NCBI RefSeq assembly: GCF_009938225.1 | Contig: NZ_AP019658.1 | Span: 1,240,001-1,304,000 of the forward strand | DNA from: Vibrio ponticus | Lineage (GTDB): Bacteria; Pseudomonadota; Gammaproteobacteria; Enterobacterales; Vibrionaceae | Reading direction: 5' to 3' | Length of the DNA stretch: 64,000 nt | Shown here: piece after piece, positions 61,994 to 64,000 of the stretch | Layout: the number at the start of each line of letters is the position of its first letter | Numbering within the stretch: position 1 is the first letter of the stretch | Made by a program: the position numbers and the translations under genes | Notes under the pieces: model-generated | What the model was told of the DNA's origin: nothing | What the model saw: the letters and a program-made list of their open reading frames with translations, nothing else | Databases searched by the model: none

Positions 61994-62881
61994 ATGGATC
62001 AACTTGGGGCAATGCGTGCTTTTGTTCGTGTGGTGCAAACTGGGAGCTTTTCCGCAACAGGAAGAGAGCTCAATACCACCCAAACCACCATCAGCAAAAA
62101 GGTCGCCGCACTAGAAAGCAAACTCGGAGTAAAACTACTCACTCGCAGCAGTCGCGACCATGCATTGACGCCTGCAGGGGCGCAATACTACGAAACTTGC
62201 GTATTGATCCTTAACGAGCTGGATGAGGCGGAAGCTAAAGCACGCTCCGAAGTGGCTTTACCACAGGGTACCATCCGTATTGCCGCCCCTATCGCTTTCG
62301 GACGTTTAGTGATTGCCCCAATCATTGCGGAGTTCTTCGAACGCTATCCAGATATCCAAGTTGATCTTTCTCTGAGCGACAAGCACATCGATATGATTAG
62401 CGAAGGCATTGATGTCGCCATCCGAGCGAAACAGCTAGAAGATTCCTCATTGGTGGCTCGACATCTATTTGAGAACCGGATGTTGCTTATCGCGAGCCCT
62501 GAATATCTCGCTAAATGGGGAGAACCCAGCAAACCTGAGCAACTTAAACAGCACAACTGCTTGGTCTATTCTCGTCTGCAATCGCTCAACGTCTGGCATT
62601 TTGAACGCCAAGGCAAAACCTACTCCGTGCCAGTCAGTGGCAATTTTAAAAGTGATAATGGTGATGTGTTGCTGGAAGTGGCGTTAAACCATATGGGGAT
62701 TGTACAGATGCCGATTTGGATGGTTGAGCTACACCTAGCAGACGGGCGACTTAAACAAGTATTGTCAGACTACGATGGGCAAAATTTACCTTTCAACGCC
62801 ATCTACCCTCGTAGCCGATATGTGCCACTCAAAGTACGTTGCTTTGTTGATTTTCTAAAACAAAAAATCGCTGGCTATTGA
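61994..62881 (+). CDS. LysR family transcriptional regulator
   Basis: A 295-aa regulator: winged HTH AMRAFVRVVQTGSFSATGRELNTTQTTISKKVAALESKLGVKLLTRSSRDHALTPAG, then the substrate domain starting about residue 90 (GTIRIAAPIAFGRLVIAPIIAEFFERYPDIQVDLSLSD). This is the CrgA/DsdC-like group often controlling oxidoreductases beside it. It is divergent from the NTF2-like and peroxiredoxin-like genes. Weak ribosome-binding site. Confidence 0.92.
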   Translation: MDQLGAMRAFVRVVQTGSFSATGRELNTTQTTISKKVAALESKLGVKLLTRSSRDHALTPAGAQYYETCVLILNELDEAEAKARSEVALPQGTIRIAAPIAFGRLVIAPIIAEFFERYPDIQVDLSLSDKHIDMISEGIDVAIRAKQLEDSSLVARHLFENRMLLIASPEYLAKWGEPSKPEQLKQHNCLVYSRLQSLNVWHFERQGKTYSVPVSGNFKSDNGDVLLEVALNHMGIVQMPIWMVELHLADGRLKQVLSDYDGQNLPFNAIYPRSRYVPLKVRCFVDFLKQKIAGY

Positions 62882-63016
62882 GAGTCTAAGTTGTGACGAC
62901 CTAATAAGGTCTGAGGGGGATCAGCGAGCGACGCAATCCGTTATTTTTAGACCTTAGCCACAAAACCACTTACTTGGTTGGGCGTATATTAAGGCAATAA
63001 GTCGGAGTATTGCCTT

Positions 63017-63904
63017 ATGAACTCAGTGATCAATGAACCTCGATATCATCAACTTACTGACCGAGAAATTGAAGAGTATCTATCTCAATTAACGATTCTA
63101 AAACAAGAGCTCAACCACCAACTTGATGAGTTTTGTCGCTCTCTTAATATCGAAGCCAACTTAACCCGTGTCAGCGAAGAATTTGAACAGGCTTGCCGAG
63201 CACGCTGCCAGCAACCCATTACCATTACATTGCACGAGTCGCATAGCCACATTAATATCAAAATCGCGCTGACCAATCAGCTCAAACGCGAACTAAACCT
63301 TGCTATCACTCAATTTCTCACACACTTAGCCAAAGACCTGGTTGATGATGCGATGACACAGCCGCACAACAGCTTGATATTTAGAGGTTCACTCTCTTCT
63401 GTCTGCCGTAAGATGATCTTTTACTACACTCGACCCGATGTGAGTTTAAAGGATATCGAGCATTTCAATATCGAGAACACCTTCAGTTCCAACATGGCTG
63501 AGCTGAGTTTTGACAATCTCCTCGCCCACACCATTGATTACTATCGCGAGCACTTTCATCGCTACAAACTTTGGGATACCCGAGCCATTCAGCTCTTTGC
63601 CCTTTTTCTATTTGAATCAAGGGAGTATTTCACGCCACCTAACTCAAGCCACAACCTGCACTATTTAGTGGAAAGTAAAAACCCGATATCCAAACAGCGC
63701 TTCAAAGAGCTCTGCATCAACTACTGGAACCATTACTGCGATGACCCTTTGGTTGCTAGGTATACCGAGCAAGCCTTTCCCAACCAATCAGGGGTTATTT
63801 TTGCGGAATATATACCGCTAGAACATGTCAGTGAAGCCGTCTGGTTTACTCTCTATCAATGCTACCAAGATCGCAGTCATATCGCCGAGATTCCGTGTGA
63901 TTGA
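63017..63904 (+). CDS. Hypothetical protein, 295 aa
   Basis: A cytoplasmic protein with no recognised domain. The N-terminal third is predicted coiled-coil or helical (EIEEYLSQLTILKQELNHQLDEFCRSLN, and VSEEFEQACRARCQQ). The rest is mostly helical with many His, Tyr and Phe (HTIDYYREHFHRYKLWDTRAIQLFALFLFESREYF). GGAGTATTGCCTT precedes the start. Function and family unknown. Confidence 0.6.
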   Translation: MNSVINEPRYHQLTDREIEEYLSQLTILKQELNHQLDEFCRSLNIEANLTRVSEEFEQACRARCQQPITITLHESHSHINIKIALTNQLKRELNLAITQFLTHLAKDLVDDAMTQPHNSLIFRGSLSSVCRKMIFYYTRPDVSLKDIEHFNIENTFSSNMAELSFDNLLAHTIDYYREHFHRYKLWDTRAIQLFALFLFESREYFTPPNSSHNLHYLVESKNPISKQRFKELCINYWNHYCDDPLVARYTEQAFPNQSGVIFAEYIPLEHVSEAVWFTLYQCYQDRSHIAEIPCD

Positions 63905-64000
63905 GCACCTATACTGCCAAGCTATGCAAGCGCTTCCAGTCCGGTGAGCCTTGAGTGTCAGCTTGGCTAAAACATGTGTGATGTGTATCCGCTCCTAACG
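63905..64000. other. Window end
   Basis: The last 96 bp hold no identifiable gene or terminator that I can support; a neighbouring gene may begin beyond the window. Confidence 0.4.

Overview
The window looks like part of a Vibrio (Vibrionaceae) genome and most likely the second chromosome. Many proteins read as ordinary Vibrio proteins, and several are types I recall as chromosome II genes in V. cholerae: a second SecD/SecF pair, PpsA with its PpsR regulator, an HMG-CoA reductase, a second peptide deformylase and GlgX. This placement rests on memory, not on a search. I see no rRNA, tRNA, CRISPR array, insertion sequence, integrase or prophage. The gene density and base composition look like stable accessory chromosome.

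Layout. 1-6.9 kb: an orphan sugar-binding protein, a 62-aa protein, glgX, a membrane protein with a degenerate GGDEF domain, and an HTH/nuclease-like protein. 6.9-12.6 kb: YccF, a TauE-type exporter, an MFS carrier with a His-rich miniprotein and a rhodanese opposite an FtrA-like regulator, an ABM monooxygenase and a HAD phosphatase. 13-24 kb: an M3 peptidase, secD2-secF2, an aldehyde dehydrogenase, and the divergent ppsR/ppsA pair. 24-28.9 kb: a nitric oxide detoxification locus, norV-norW plus a YeaR-like gene, opposite norR. The shared intergenic region carries three NorR-type sites and a sigma-54 promoter. 29-37.3 kb: a six-gene operon (RidA, aldehyde dehydrogenase, dipeptidase-like protein, BCCT transporter, two unrecognised proteins) opposite a LysR regulator, probably for uptake and breakdown of a betaine-like compound.

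37.4-41.8 kb: a secreted NAGPA-type glycosidase, an outer-membrane barrel, a small membrane protein and HMG-CoA reductase. 42-49.7 kb: a LysR gene opposite an eight-gene periplasmic operon: outer-membrane protein, PCu(A)C copper chaperone, NapC/NrfH-type tetrahaem cytochrome, a cytochrome c fused to two DUF1566-like domains, a beta-propeller, SCO, a TlpA-like thioredoxin and a small cytochrome c. This is my best candidate for an undescribed system: a quinol-linked electron-transfer chain with copper handling and no recognisable terminal reductase. 49.7-56 kb: a GntR/UTRA regulator opposite an ABC importer that includes an alkaline-phosphatase-superfamily hydrolase and a HAD-IB phosphatase, which suggests import and stepwise dephosphorylation of a phosphorus compound. 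56-64 kb: a zinc-ribbon protein with a 15-bp tandem repeat, a 5'-nucleotidase, a deformylase, small membrane and redox proteins, a LysR with a clear palindromic operator, and an unknown protein.

Start sites were chosen by ribosome-binding sites, signal peptides and overlaps with neighbours, and often differ from the longest reading frame.
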